The position numbers and the translations under genes were made by a program. A stretch of DNA of 64,000 bases from Paenibacillus dendrobii. GTDB taxonomy: Bacteria > Bacillota > Bacilli > Paenibacillales > Paenibacillaceae. Under the pieces are notes generated by a model that saw only the letters and a list, made by a program, of their open reading frames with translations, ran no database searches and was not told the DNA's origin. The stretch is from the NCBI RefSeq assembly GCF_009807035.1, contig NZ_WUBI01000002.1, positions 930,001 through 994,000 on the forward strand, written 5' to 3'. Of the stretch, positions 1-8,404 are shown piece by piece. How positions within the stretch are numbered: the stretch's first letter is position 1; every line of letters starts with the position of its first letter.

Positions 1-891
1 CTTGACCGCTTTCCCTTTCGGTTTCTGCTTGTACTTAAGGAACAGCCACAGTGGGCTTGCAATAAAGATCGAAGAATACGCACCGAAGATAAGTCCGATC
101 ACCATCGCGAGCGAGAACATCTTGATCGACTCTCCTCCGAAGAGGAACAGGAAGAATGCTGCAATGAATACCGTAAATGCGGTATACAAGGAACGCATCA
201 GCATTTGATTGACGCTGTGATTGAGCAGATTCGCCAAATCCTCGCGTGTCTTCTGCTTGCCGAAACGCAGGTTTTCACGTATCCGGTCAAAGATAACGAT
301 CGTATCGTTGATCGAGTAACCGATAATGGTCAGCACCGCGACGATGAAGGTCAGGCTGACTTCCAGACGGAAGATCGAGAAGATCGCCACGACCATAAAT
401 GCGTCGTGCAGCAGCGCGATGATCGCCGCCAATGCAAAGCGCCATTCAAAACGGATACTTACGTATATGATGATCCCGATACAAGAGATGAGCACGGAGT
501 AAATCGCATTCCGTCCGAGCTCCTTCGCCATTTCCGTATCTACGGTGTTGATTTCGAAGGAAGCTGTCTTGTCCAGCTTTTGAATAGATGTTTTGAGCTG
601 GTCATCCTGTTCCGGTGATAATACTTTCGTGAAACGAATGTTCACGCGGTTGTCACCTGGAGAAACGGTAGCATCCTTGCCGATTCCGATCTCATCGAGC
701 AGTGGCTGCACTTCGGCTTTCGTTACGTTATGGGAAAGCTTCACGTCCACGTTCGAGCCTGCACGGAAATCAACGCTATAGTTCAAACCGAAAGCGGCAA
801 GCGCGATGATACCCGCAATCGTAATCACGATCGAGAATATAAAGGCAGCTTTGCTCATCTTCACGAAGTTAAATTCCTTTTTAAAGTGCAT
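1..891 (-). CDS. secF: Protein translocase subunit SecF (C-terminus off window)
   Basis: SecF works with SecD in the membrane as an RND-type accessory of SecYEG that uses the proton gradient to help pull secreted proteins out. The start is the ATG at 891; 297 codons are visible and the frame runs off the left edge, so only the last few residues are missing. There is an N-terminal membrane segment (FIFSIVITIAGII) followed by the SecF signature DFRAGSNVDV, a periplasmic-type loop, and a block of further membrane helices including a stretch ending NDTIVIFDRIRENL, which is typical of SecD/SecF. It overlaps the secD stop by 11 nt, so the two are translationally coupled. SecD and SecF are separate here, unlike the fused SecDF of Bacillus subtilis. 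Confidence 0.95.
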   Translation of the reverse strand, partial: MHFKKEFNFVKMSKAAFIFSIVITIAGIIALAAFGLNYSVDFRAGSNVDVKLSHNVTKAEVQPLLDEIGIGKDATVSPGDNRVNIRFTKVLSPEQDDQLKTSIQKLDKTASFEINTVDTEMAKELGRNAIYSVLISCIGIIIYVSIRFEWRFALAAIIALLHDAFMVVAIFSIFRLEVSLTFIVAVLTIIGYSINDTIVIFDRIRENLRFGKQKTREDLANLLNHSVNQMLMRSLYTAFTVFIAAFFLFLFGGESIKMFSLAMVIGLIFGAYSSIFIASPLWLFLKYKQKPKGKAVK

Positions 892-2158
892 TGATTTCAC
901 TCTCCTTTACCCCGAACTGCTTCGGTTTTTTAAGCAGGCCAGCCTTGACCAGCAGGCTAAGCAGGTAGTGGGTGAAATACACGTTGGTCAGAATGCTCAG
1001 TACGATTTCCACGATCAGTACGAGCGCGAAGCCTTTAACGGCGCCTGTACCAAAAGCGAACATAACCGCACCGACAATAATGGTCGTAATATTCGAATCC
1101 AGAATGGTGCGCAAGGAAGATTTGTTACCCGCTTTAACTGAAGACATGACGCTTCTGCCATTGCGAATTTCTTCCCGGATCCGTTCATTGGTAATAATAT
1201 TCGCGTCGACCGCCATACCGATACCGAGAATAAACGCGGCTACGCCCGGCAGGGTCAGGGTGAAATCCGCCCATACGAATACCAGAATCAACAGCCAGGT
1301 ATGAACGATAAGGCCAAAGCTTGCAATAATGCCCGGCAAACGGTACATCGCAATCATGAAGATCAAAATCACAATGGAGCCGATAATACCGGCCTGTATG
1401 GTCTTGTCCAGCGATTGTTTACCGAGTGTCGCGCCTACGCTCTGGGAGTATTTCTCCGTCAGTTTGAGCGGAAGGGCACCCAGGTTGATGGTATCGCTGA
1501 TTTTCTTGGCTTCATCCAGGGAATAACCGCCAGAAATCTGTGCTTTACCATCCGTCAATTCGGCTTGAACCGTTGGATCAGACAGCATGGTTTCGTCCAG
1601 GAAAATAGCCAGAGGCTGACCGATCAGCCGTTTCGTAACATCGGCGAATTTCTTCTTGTCTTTCACTTTGATATCAATAACAGGACGATTCAGTTGGTCA
1701 TAACCGACGGAAGCCCCGTTCTCGACAAAATCACTGCCGACGAGCTCCACCTTACAATATTTATCTTTATCCGGATTTGACGAGTCTGCAGCAGGCGCTT
1801 TACAGCCGTCCGCGCTGCGGAAAGTCAGCGAAGCAGGTTCCTTCATTTTCTCTCTGACTTCTTTTTCGTTCGTCACTCCCGCGATTTTGAGGCGAATCCG
1901 GTTTGTGCCCTCCGTGGTTACCTCAGGTTCGCTGGTACCTAGCGCATTGGCGCGCTTTTCCAGACTTTCTGCCGTACGTGTGAGGGACTGCTTTGTAACT
2001 TTTTGTCCCTGTTCGAGCGGAGAAGCTTCATATAATATTTCAAAGCCTCCCTTAAGATCAAGGCCTAACCGGACGCTGTCAAGCAATCCCGGCGTGGACC
2101 AGGCCATGACTCCCACCGCAACGAGCACGACGATAATAAAAGTAGCAAGTCTTTTCAT
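881..2158 (-). CDS. secD: Protein translocase subunit SecD
   Basis: This is the larger RND-type partner of SecF in the Sec export pathway. The reading frame is open to 2212, but I place the start at the ATG at 2158 (425 aa). It has a purine-rich ribosome-binding region (AAAGGGGAA) just upstream and a clear SigA promoter at 2196-2224 that lies inside the longer frame. The N-terminus is a membrane anchor followed by LGLDLKGGFEILYE, the conserved SecD D1 region. The P1 periplasmic domain follows, then a C-terminal block of membrane helices with GMAVDANIITNERIREE, the SecD signature. secF follows directly with an 11-nt overlap. Confidence 0.96.
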   Translation of the reverse strand: MKRLATFIIVVLVAVGVMAWSTPGLLDSVRLGLDLKGGFEILYEASPLEQGQKVTKQSLTRTAESLEKRANALGTSEPEVTTEGTNRIRLKIAGVTNEKEVREKMKEPASLTFRSADGCKAPAADSSNPDKDKYCKVELVGSDFVENGASVGYDQLNRPVIDIKVKDKKKFADVTKRLIGQPLAIFLDETMLSDPTVQAELTDGKAQISGGYSLDEAKKISDTINLGALPLKLTEKYSQSVGATLGKQSLDKTIQAGIIGSIVILIFMIAMYRLPGIIASFGLIVHTWLLILVFVWADFTLTLPGVAAFILGIGMAVDANIITNERIREEIRNGRSVMSSVKAGNKSSLRTILDSNITTIIVGAVMFAFGTGAVKGFALVLIVEIVLSILTNVYFTHYLLSLLVKAGLLKKPKQFGVKESEINAL

Positions 2159-2195
2159 GCCGTTCCTAGTTCCCCTTTCGTTCTCAATATTCCTA

Positions 2196-2224
2196 TTATA
2201 GCCATGCGTCAAAATGCAGTCAAT
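2196..2224 (-). promoter_or_regulatory. SigA-type promoter of secD-secF
   Basis: On the minus strand, -35 TTGACT (2219-2224) and a consensus -10 TATAAT (2196-2201) are separated by exactly 17 nt. Transcription would start near 2189, about 30 nt before the secD ATG at 2158. Confidence 0.85.
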
Positions 2225-2285
2225 TTATCAATATATGTCGTTTCTATATTTTAGCTAGCTTTTCCCCCTCTACAAGCTTACCAGA

Positions 2286-2321
2286 AAAGGTTCCTCTCCC
2301 TTAATCGAAAGAGGAACCTTT
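2286..2321. terminator. 12-bp hairpin over the comN-like stop codon
   Basis: AAAGGTTCCTCT (2286-2297) is a perfect inverted repeat of 2310-2321, with a 12-nt loop. The loop holds the stop codon of the comN-like gene, so the right arm is also coding. On the minus strand only four T follow the stem, so this is a weak intrinsic terminator at best. It could instead protect the 3' end. Confidence 0.5.
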
Positions 2322-2558
2322 ATATGCAGATATTGTCATAAAGTTCATAAACGTCAACACCTTTAGAGAGAGAATATCGTTTACCAGCTTGTACAGCGGA
2401 GGAATCCCTTCCTTCTCGTATTTGCTGCTGACGCAGTTCCAAACGTCTTTGCTCGTGACATGTTCGTACCCCACGAGTCTGAATTCCTCCGCCTTGCTTC
2501 GGCACAAAGCCTCAATGGTAGCGTCCATCTCGCTTTCGCTCATATTCTCCGGGCTCAC
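2301..2558 (-). CDS. comN: ComN-like post-transcriptional regulator
   Basis: This is a small soluble protein (85 aa) of the family typified by B. subtilis ComN, which controls comE mRNA and localisation of competence components at septa and poles. The start is GTG at 2558, with AGGAGG 9 nt upstream; an ATG overlapping it at 2560 would be followed immediately by a stop. The helical N-terminus contains IEALCRSKAEEFRLVGYEHV, followed by a second block (VWNCVSSKYEK...LYKLVNDILSL) typical of the family. Its place between secDF and spoVB matches the arrangement known in Bacillus, which is the main reason for using the symbol. Function in this organism is inferred. Confidence 0.8.
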   Translation of the reverse strand: MSPENMSESEMDATIEALCRSKAEEFRLVGYEHVTSKDVWNCVSSKYEKEGIPPLYKLVNDILSLKVLTFMNFMTISAYKGSSFD

Positions 2559-2771
2559 ATGCGTAGCCTCCTCTCTGCCTGATGTCTGATAACAAGTTTA
2601 GCGTTCATAAACTACATTCGACCCAAGCGGTTCCCATTCCTTCTTTTGCCCGAAGCTTCTTGTGTAAAAAGTCGTGGTATGAATGGACGAGTAGAGCATA
2701 TCCATATATACAAAAGGTCTGTCACAATTACTGCCGCAACAGAGCTTCGACACGGAAGAGGGAGTGGACAT

Positions 2772-4388
2772 TTGAACAAGCTAACGCCTAATAAGCAGAC
2801 ATCCACGAAACAGACGTTTATTCAAGGTACGATGATATTGCTTGCGGCCGGAATCATCAATCGGATTTTAGGCTTTATTCCGCGGATCGCCCTGCCCCGG
2901 ATCATTGGAGCTGAGGGTGTCGGAATTTACCAGCTGGGATATCCCTTTTTTCTGGTACTGGTTACCTTGATTACGGGGGGAATTCCGCTAGCCGTGGCCA
3001 AGCTCGTATCCGAAGCCGAAACGGAGAACAAACCGCAGAATTCAAGATTTGTCCTTCGTGTCAGTCTCATGCTAACGGTTGGTCTCGGCATTCTGTTCAT
3101 GGCGCTCTCGCTTTGGCTCGCTCCTTGGGTCACGCGCAGCATCCTGACAGATTCGCGGGTATATTACACCTTTGTGAGCATGAGCCCTATGCTTGTCATT
3201 GTAGCCGTTTCATCCGTGTATAGGGGGTATTTTCAAGGCAAGCAGAACATGATTCCCTCCGCCGCTTCTTCCATTATGGAGACATTTGCCAGAATCGTAT
3301 GCACATTATGGTTTTCGTATTTGCTGCTGCCTAAGGGGATTGCTTTTGCAGCGGCGGGGGCCATGCTGGGGGTCATGGCAGGGGAGTTCGTAGGCCTGCT
3401 GGCGCTGTTATGGCAATTCCGCAGGGATCAATCTCGCACTGCGAGAATAGAGAAGGGCGCCCGTCACGAAGCTGCAAGCCGCGGATTATTCCCGCGTTTG
3501 ATGGGAATCACCGTTCCGGTTACAGCCGGTAAACTTGTAGGGTCCTTCTCTTATTTGTTTGAATCGATCATTACCGCCCAAAGCTTGGCCATCGCGGGCA
3601 TCGTGACTTCTGTAGCCACAGCACAATACGGCGCGCTGCAAGGCATGATTATCCCCGTGCTGCTGCTGCCCGGCGCTCTGACTTCTTCGCTCGCGGTGTC
3701 TCTGGTTCCTTCGTTATCTGAAGCTGCGGCGCGTAAAGACCGTCTTACGATCCATAAGCGGCTGAACCAGACTATACGCCTTGCGCTCGTGACTGGTGCC
3801 CCTTTCTCCGTGATTATGTATGTTCTAGCCGAACCGCTGTGCCAGCTGCTCTACAACAACACAGACATCTCGGGAATGCTGCGCATGCTCGCCCCTTTTG
3901 CGCTATTTCTGTATGTACAGGCTCCGCTGCAGGCAACACTGCAGGCATTGGATCGTCCCGGCAGAGCCCTATTCAACACTCTGGTTGGCGCGATCATCAA
4001 GCTGTCACTGATCTGGTATCTGTCTTCCCAGCCCGAATACGGCATATATGGAGCGATTATCGCGATTATTATCAACAGTATCATCGTTACGTTCCTTCAC
4101 GGATACAGCGTCAGCCGCATGTTAGCTTACCGTTTCAAGCTGCTGGATATGCTGAAGCTGCTTTGCGCAATGCTCATCATGGCAGCCGTTACCACCTACG
4201 CTTTTCGTCATCTGCCTTTTCATCAATCCAGCTGGATTCAGTTTTTCGCAGCTCTGTTTATCGGCACTGCCGGTTTCCTGATCGTTGTTTTCTCTGCAAA
4301 ACTTGTTTCTCGCCGTGACATGAAAAGAATGCCTCTTATCGGCAAATGGTTTGCATCCTCCCCTGAACCGAAAAATCCGGCAGCTTAA
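2772..4388 (+). CDS. spoVB: Stage V sporulation protein B (lipid II flippase family)
   Basis: This polytopic membrane protein belongs to the MOP/MATE-like exporter superfamily (about 14 helices). It is needed for spore cortex formation and probably moves peptidoglycan precursors across the outer forespore membrane. The frame is open from 2646, but the upstream residues are charged and unlike the family. I choose the TTG at 2772 (538 aa, close to the 518 aa of B. subtilis SpoVB), with GAGGGAG about 8 nt upstream. Right after it comes FIQGTMILLAAGIINRILGF, the characteristic first helix, then RIIGAEGVGIYQLGYP. It is convergent with the DUF421 gene with only 10 nt between stops, and no strong terminator is visible between them. 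Confidence 0.93.
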   Translation: MNKLTPNKQTSTKQTFIQGTMILLAAGIINRILGFIPRIALPRIIGAEGVGIYQLGYPFFLVLVTLITGGIPLAVAKLVSEAETENKPQNSRFVLRVSLMLTVGLGILFMALSLWLAPWVTRSILTDSRVYYTFVSMSPMLVIVAVSSVYRGYFQGKQNMIPSAASSIMETFARIVCTLWFSYLLLPKGIAFAAAGAMLGVMAGEFVGLLALLWQFRRDQSRTARIEKGARHEAASRGLFPRLMGITVPVTAGKLVGSFSYLFESIITAQSLAIAGIVTSVATAQYGALQGMIIPVLLLPGALTSSLAVSLVPSLSEAAARKDRLTIHKRLNQTIRLALVTGAPFSVIMYVLAEPLCQLLYNNTDISGMLRMLAPFALFLYVQAPLQATLQALDRPGRALFNTLVGAIIKLSLIWYLSSQPEYGIYGAIIAIIINSIIVTFLHGYSVSRMLAYRFKLLDMLKLLCAMLIMAAVTTYAFRHLPFHQSSWIQFFAALFIGTAGFLIVVFSAKLVSRRDMKRMPLIGKWFASSPEPKNPAA

Positions 4389-4398
4389 CAGGCTCGGC

Positions 4399-5253
4399 TT
4401 ATTTCCGATCCACATACACCTTGCCTTTATGATCGATGGAACATAAGAAAACATCTTTGAATTCTTTGACGCCTTGCTCCTGAATTTGATTTTTAAGCCA
4501 GAACCGGTTTTTCTTCAGTCTTTGCAAATTGTCATCCTGCACCTTTCCATCCATGATCAATGGAACGGGAAGTACGCCGTAGCTGAATTTACCGGACGGA
4601 ACCAAAATTTTCTTATTAGGCTTGGAGGCTGCAGATGCGGACCCACCCGGTTCATCCTGTCCTTGACTGTCTGAAGACCGAATGTCCCCCTTCGACTTGA
4701 GCCCTGGCTGGGTGATCGGCTGACGCTGTGAAGGAGAATTTTGATGCTGCTGCAAAGAGCTCTTTACGCTTTGCTGTTGACCCGATTGATCATTGGACTG
4801 CGATTTAGGAATTACGGTCAACTGTCCGGATGTCTCCAGAATCGCAAATTCCACATCCGCAATATTTTCAATATTTTGTCCGCGAAGCTGCAGCAGCAGA
4901 TCATCCAGGTTATAACGCTGCTTCTTCATTTCAGCCCTGTGCACCTTGCCGCCTGAGACTAATATGCTTGGCTTACCTTCAAAAAGCAGGCGAGCTTTCC
5001 GGCTCTTCAGGCTGATAAAAGCGATGGTGATCTGAATAATGACCAAGGTAGCCATTGGAAATAAACCATCATAGATGGGACGCTTGATGTCTTCCAGCAC
5101 AAAAACGCCAATTTCTGCAATCATGATGGAAATGACCAGATCAAAGATGGACAACTTCCCGATTTCACGTTTCCCCATAATTCTGAGTGTGAAATAGATG
5201 ACGAAATACATGAGTACGGTACGAAAAACGGGGATCAGGATATGAGATGCCAT
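4399..5253 (-). CDS. DUF421 (YetF-like) membrane protein with Gln/Ser-rich insert
   Basis: The start is the ATG at 5253 (284 aa), with AAAAGGAGTG upstream; the frame extends to 5331 but without a better start. Three hydrophobic segments near the N-terminus are followed by the family signature around LRIMGKREIGKLSIFDLVIS. The soluble DUF421 part (residues about 85-140) carries GKPSILVSGGK and the LDDLLLQLR motif. The two halves of the soluble domain are separated by a long low-complexity stretch rich in Gln, Ser, Pro and Gly (about residues 150-215) before the conserved end (PLIMDGKVQDDNL... and FLCSIDHKGKVYVD). Proteins of this family are common in sporeformers (YetF, YdfS, YrbG) and some act in spore germinant receptor stability. 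The exact role here is unknown. Confidence 0.85.
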   Translation of the reverse strand: MASHILIPVFRTVLMYFVIYFTLRIMGKREIGKLSIFDLVISIMIAEIGVFVLEDIKRPIYDGLFPMATLVIIQITIAFISLKSRKARLLFEGKPSILVSGGKVHRAEMKKQRYNLDDLLLQLRGQNIENIADVEFAILETSGQLTVIPKSQSNDQSGQQQSVKSSLQQHQNSPSQRQPITQPGLKSKGDIRSSDSQGQDEPGGSASAASKPNKKILVPSGKFSYGVLPVPLIMDGKVQDDNLQRLKKNRFWLKNQIQEQGVKEFKDVFLCSIDHKGKVYVDRK

Positions 5254-5430
5254 ATGCCAAACACTCCTTTTAACGCCATTTTTCACGAGCAACTTTCGCT
5301 GTCTATTTTGACCGATACCCAGTTTCCCCATGCACTTCCGTACCGATTAATTATTGGAAAACTTGTACTACCCGGGATAGCTTGGACATAGATTTACAAT
5401 AACTTATGGAATATTAAGGGGGTTCTTTTT

Positions 5431-5826
5431 ATGCACATGATCCGGCGCGTACTTTCTTTTCGAATCGGAAATCCAATTCTTTCCGGGCTGTATTATTCCT
5501 TTTTTTGGATGATGCTTGGCGCGCTAATCCTCTCACTCTTGCTGTGGTCCAGCGGTATGAAAGAGCAGAGCTTATCGCACTATATTTATGTGGTTCATGC
5601 GATTGCAGCCGTATTCGGTGGAATGGTAGCGGGAAAACGCTCGGGGAAAAAGGGCTGGTATCATGGGGGGCTTACCGGTATTTTATACGGCCTTCTAATC
5701 ATAGTTATAGGTTTTCTCGCGCTGGACAGCTCCCTCCGCATAGGCGATTTGCTGCTCTTGGGAACCGTATTTGCATCCGCTGCCATCGGGGGCATGTTCG
5801 GGGTGAATATTAGAAATAATTTATAG
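5431..5826 (+). CDS. TIGR04086-type small membrane protein
   Basis: This 131-aa, very hydrophobic protein has four predicted membrane segments separated by short basic loops such as GKRSGKKGW. It starts with ATG at 5431, preceded by AAGGGGG about 10 nt upstream. Size, four-helix layout and the GGMVAGKRSGKKGWYHGG region fit the TIGR04086 family (B. subtilis YrzE type), which usually lies near yajC in Bacillales, as here. No function is established for the family. The PAP2-type gene follows 67 nt downstream on the same strand and may be co-transcribed. Confidence 0.75.
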   Translation: MHMIRRVLSFRIGNPILSGLYYSFFWMMLGALILSLLLWSSGMKEQSLSHYIYVVHAIAAVFGGMVAGKRSGKKGWYHGGLTGILYGLLIIVIGFLALDSSLRIGDLLLLGTVFASAAIGGMFGVNIRNNL

Positions 5827-5893
5827 AGTCTCTTCTCTTAAAATGTGTTAAACTGATTTCACGTGATTCTTACAAGAGGAGGCTTTTTCTGCT

Positions 5894-6736
5894 TTGCTAT
5901 TTCAATCCATGCAGAGTATATCCATCGCATCAACGGTTGTCGTCATTTTGTTGATCTGGCTGGGTACGCTCCGCAATCCGTTTAAGGCGGCATACCTTTT
6001 TATTAGGGAACTGCTGACCTCACGCAAATTTTTGCTGTTGTTTTTCATTATGGTATGTATTCTCCTGGCCAATAAATACGAATTGAAAATAGAGAATAGC
6101 TTTGATTATCACAAAGACTTTACGCCTTGGGTTTATAGTCTCGAGGGACATTTCGTAAAGAATTTGCAGGACTTCTTCCACAGCAGCTATATCACGCCAG
6201 TCTCTGTTTTTTTCTATGTGATCGTATTTCAATCGCTGTTGATCGCTTCGGTCGGAGTTTATATTTCGGATCAAAATAAAGTGTTCGTTATCGCAACCTG
6301 TTTCGCCATCATTATTAATTATGCGGTTGCCATACCATTCTATCTTTTCTTCCCCGTCAACGAGGTTTGGTCTTATCCGCCTTCTGGCGTATCGTTTCTG
6401 ATGCTCGATATTTTCCCGAAATTCGAGGAGGAGTACAGGCCCCTATCCGGGCTCAATAATTGTTTTCCAAGTCTTCACACCTCCATTTCGGTCACTATGA
6501 TGGTGTTGGGTTTGCGGTCGGGCAACCGCCGTTTTGGCATCATGACCACAATCAGCGCAATCATCATTATTTTCAGCATCTTCTACCTAGGCATTCACTG
6601 GCTGACAGATATGGTTGCCGGCACGATCCTGGGCCTTCTGGCTTCCAACCTTGGTATCTTATTTGCGAAGATGTCCCTGAGAGGCAAAGAAGGCGCAATG
6701 CTTTACCAGCGCCACAACATGTACGACAGCCTGTAA
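5894..6736 (+). CDS. PAP2-superfamily membrane phosphatase-like protein
   Basis: This 280-aa polytopic membrane protein has two motifs of the PAP2 / inositolphosphotransferase-like superfamily: PSLHT (residues 192-196, His195 the acid/base) and GIHWLTDMVAG (nucleophile His235, Asp239). EYRPLSGLNN before the first motif is the likely equivalent of the KxxxxxxRP motif. Such enzymes act on phosphate esters of lipids or lipid carriers at the membrane face. I chose the TTG start at 5894 because AGAGGAGG lies about 11 nt upstream; ATG 5909 is the alternative. The substrate cannot be read from sequence. It ends just before a strong bidirectional terminator. Confidence 0.85.
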   Translation: MLFQSMQSISIASTVVVILLIWLGTLRNPFKAAYLFIRELLTSRKFLLLFFIMVCILLANKYELKIENSFDYHKDFTPWVYSLEGHFVKNLQDFFHSSYITPVSVFFYVIVFQSLLIASVGVYISDQNKVFVIATCFAIIINYAVAIPFYLFFPVNEVWSYPPSGVSFLMLDIFPKFEEEYRPLSGLNNCFPSLHTSISVTMMVLGLRSGNRRFGIMTTISAIIIIFSIFYLGIHWLTDMVAGTILGLLASNLGILFAKMSLRGKEGAMLYQRHNMYDSL

Positions 6737-6758
6737 TAAAAAAGAATGGTTGCCGAAT

Positions 6759-6795
6759 AAAAGAGAGGCGGTTCCTCAAAGGAACTGCCTCTTTT
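6759..6795. terminator. Bidirectional intrinsic terminator
   Basis: An arm of about 16 nt (AAGAGAGGCGGTTCCT) pairs with AGGAACTGCCTCTTTT through Watson-Crick and G-U pairs. An A-rich left flank and a T-rich right flank let it end the PAP2 gene (plus) and yajC (minus). Confidence 0.85.
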
Positions 6796-6841
6796 CATTA
6801 TAAGTAAGCGTGAGCTGTCTGGTCTTTATGTCAATCTCAAC

Positions 6842-7162
6842 CTATGCTTCGCCTTCGCTCACTTTAGTCGCATGGCTGATTGAACTACGGTCAAATGTAA
6901 GCTTGGTTACATCATTTACACGAAGAACAACGATGTCGTCTGTAATTTCCATGATGGTTCCATGGAGCCCACCAATCGTCACGACCTTATCTCCCTTTTT
7001 CAAAGAACCCAGCATCGAATTGCGGGTTTTTTGTTTCTTTTGCTGTGGACGAATAAGCAGGAAATAAAAGATCGCAAACATCAGAACGAGTGGCAAAATC
7101 AAGCTGACAATACTGCCTCCGCCACCGCCGGCATCTGCTGCTAATTCAAAACTTTCAAACAT
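6842..7162 (-). CDS. yajC: Preprotein translocase subunit YajC
   Basis: YajC associates with SecDF and the Sec translocon. This 106-aa protein has one N-terminal membrane helix (VSLILPLVLMFAIFYFLLI) followed at once by the invariant RPQQKKQK basic motif. A small soluble domain comes next with LKKGDKVVTIGGLHGTI, the YajC signature. The start is ATG at 7162, preceded by AAAGGGGGGAAAG. It is the last gene of the minus-strand run that includes tgt and queA; the gap to tgt is 67 nt, and the bidirectional terminator at 6759-6795 follows it. Confidence 0.96.
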   Translation of the reverse strand: MFESFELAADAGGGGGSIVSLILPLVLMFAIFYFLLIRPQQKKQKTRNSMLGSLKKGDKVVTIGGLHGTIMEITDDIVVLRVNDVTKLTFDRSSISHATKVSEGEA

Positions 7163-7229
7163 ATTCTTTCCCCCCTTTCATGGACTAACCCCGTAAATGC
7201 CGTTTCAGGATTAATGAGAAAATCCCTGT

Positions 7230-8369
7230 TTAAAAACCTTTATCATTGTTATGAAGCCCGTACTTTTCAAAAAACTCATCGCGAAAATCAAGCAGCCTGT
7301 CTTCCATGATGCTCTGCCGCACTTGCTTCATCAAATTGATGAGGAAATGCAGGTTGTGGTACGTTGTCAATCTCAGGCCAAAAGTCTCATCGGCTTTAAT
7401 CAGATGCCGCAGATAGGCTCTTGAATAGTTCCGGCAAGTATAACAATCGCATGCGGGGTCAAGGGGGCCAAAGTCTCTGGCGTATTGAGCGTTTCGGACC
7501 ACAAGGCGTCCCTGGCTTGTCATCGTTGTCCCGTTACGTGCAATACGTGTCGGAAGAACGCAATCAAACATATCCACACCCCGGATCGAGCCTTCGATCA
7601 GGGCATCCGGAGAACCAACACCCATCAAATAACGCGGTTTGTTGTCCGGAAGGAGAGGAACGGTATAATCCAGCACTTCATACATCAGCTGCTTGGACTC
7701 TCCAACGCTGAGTCCACCAATAGCATACCCCGGGAAATCCATGGAAGTCAAATCACGGGCGCTTTGTTTACGCAAATCTTCATACATGCCGCCCTGAACG
7801 ATGGCGAACAGTCCTTGATCCTGCGGACGGGCATGGCTGTTCAAACAGCGCTCGGCCCATCTGGTTGTGCGCTCAAGCGATTTTTTGACATAGTCATACT
7901 CTGCAGGATATGGCGGGCATTCATCAAATGCCATCATAATGTCCGACCCGAGCGCATTCTGAATTTCCATCGCCACTTCCGGCGACAAGAACAGCTTGTC
8001 GCCGTTCAAATGGGAACGGAAATGCACGCCCTCTTCGGTGATTTTGCGCATTTCGCTCAAGCTGAACACTTGAAAGCCGCCGCTGTCCGTCAGAATCGGG
8101 CGATCCCAGTTCATGAACTTGTGAAGTCCGCCCGCTTCGCGCACGATATCGTGACCCGGACGAAGGAACAAATGATAGGTATTGCTCAAAATGATTTGAG
8201 CATCCATCGCTTTGAGCTCTTCCGGGCTCATCGTTTTCACCGTAGCCTGCGTTCCTACCGGCATAAACGTCGGCGTTTCGATCACGCCGTGAGGCGTGTG
8301 CACGCGACCTAGACGCGCTCCGGATTGTTTGCAGGTTTTAATATGTTCGTAGTAAACTGCTGCTGTCAT
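7230..8369 (-). CDS. tgt: tRNA-guanine transglycosylase (queuine tRNA-ribosyltransferase)
   Basis: The enzyme swaps guanine-34 of GUN-anticodon tRNAs for preQ1 in queuosine synthesis. It is 379 aa, the usual bacterial length. Visible motifs are LTDSGGFQVFSL (active-site Asp and substrate loop), GGLSVGE, FDCVLPTR (nucleophilic Asp), and the zinc site CDCYTC followed by a downstream His (TYHN). The start is ATG at 8369. It lies 35 nt downstream of queA, which performs the next step, so the two form a queuosine operon with yajC. Confidence 0.97.
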   Translation of the reverse strand: MTAAVYYEHIKTCKQSGARLGRVHTPHGVIETPTFMPVGTQATVKTMSPEELKAMDAQIILSNTYHLFLRPGHDIVREAGGLHKFMNWDRPILTDSGGFQVFSLSEMRKITEEGVHFRSHLNGDKLFLSPEVAMEIQNALGSDIMMAFDECPPYPAEYDYVKKSLERTTRWAERCLNSHARPQDQGLFAIVQGGMYEDLRKQSARDLTSMDFPGYAIGGLSVGESKQLMYEVLDYTVPLLPDNKPRYLMGVGSPDALIEGSIRGVDMFDCVLPTRIARNGTTMTSQGRLVVRNAQYARDFGPLDPACDCYTCRNYSRAYLRHLIKADETFGLRLTTYHNLHFLINLMKQVRQSIMEDRLLDFRDEFFEKYGLHNNDKGF

Positions 8370-8404
8370 GTATATACCATCCTCTATATTCCGCGTTACC
8401 GGAC

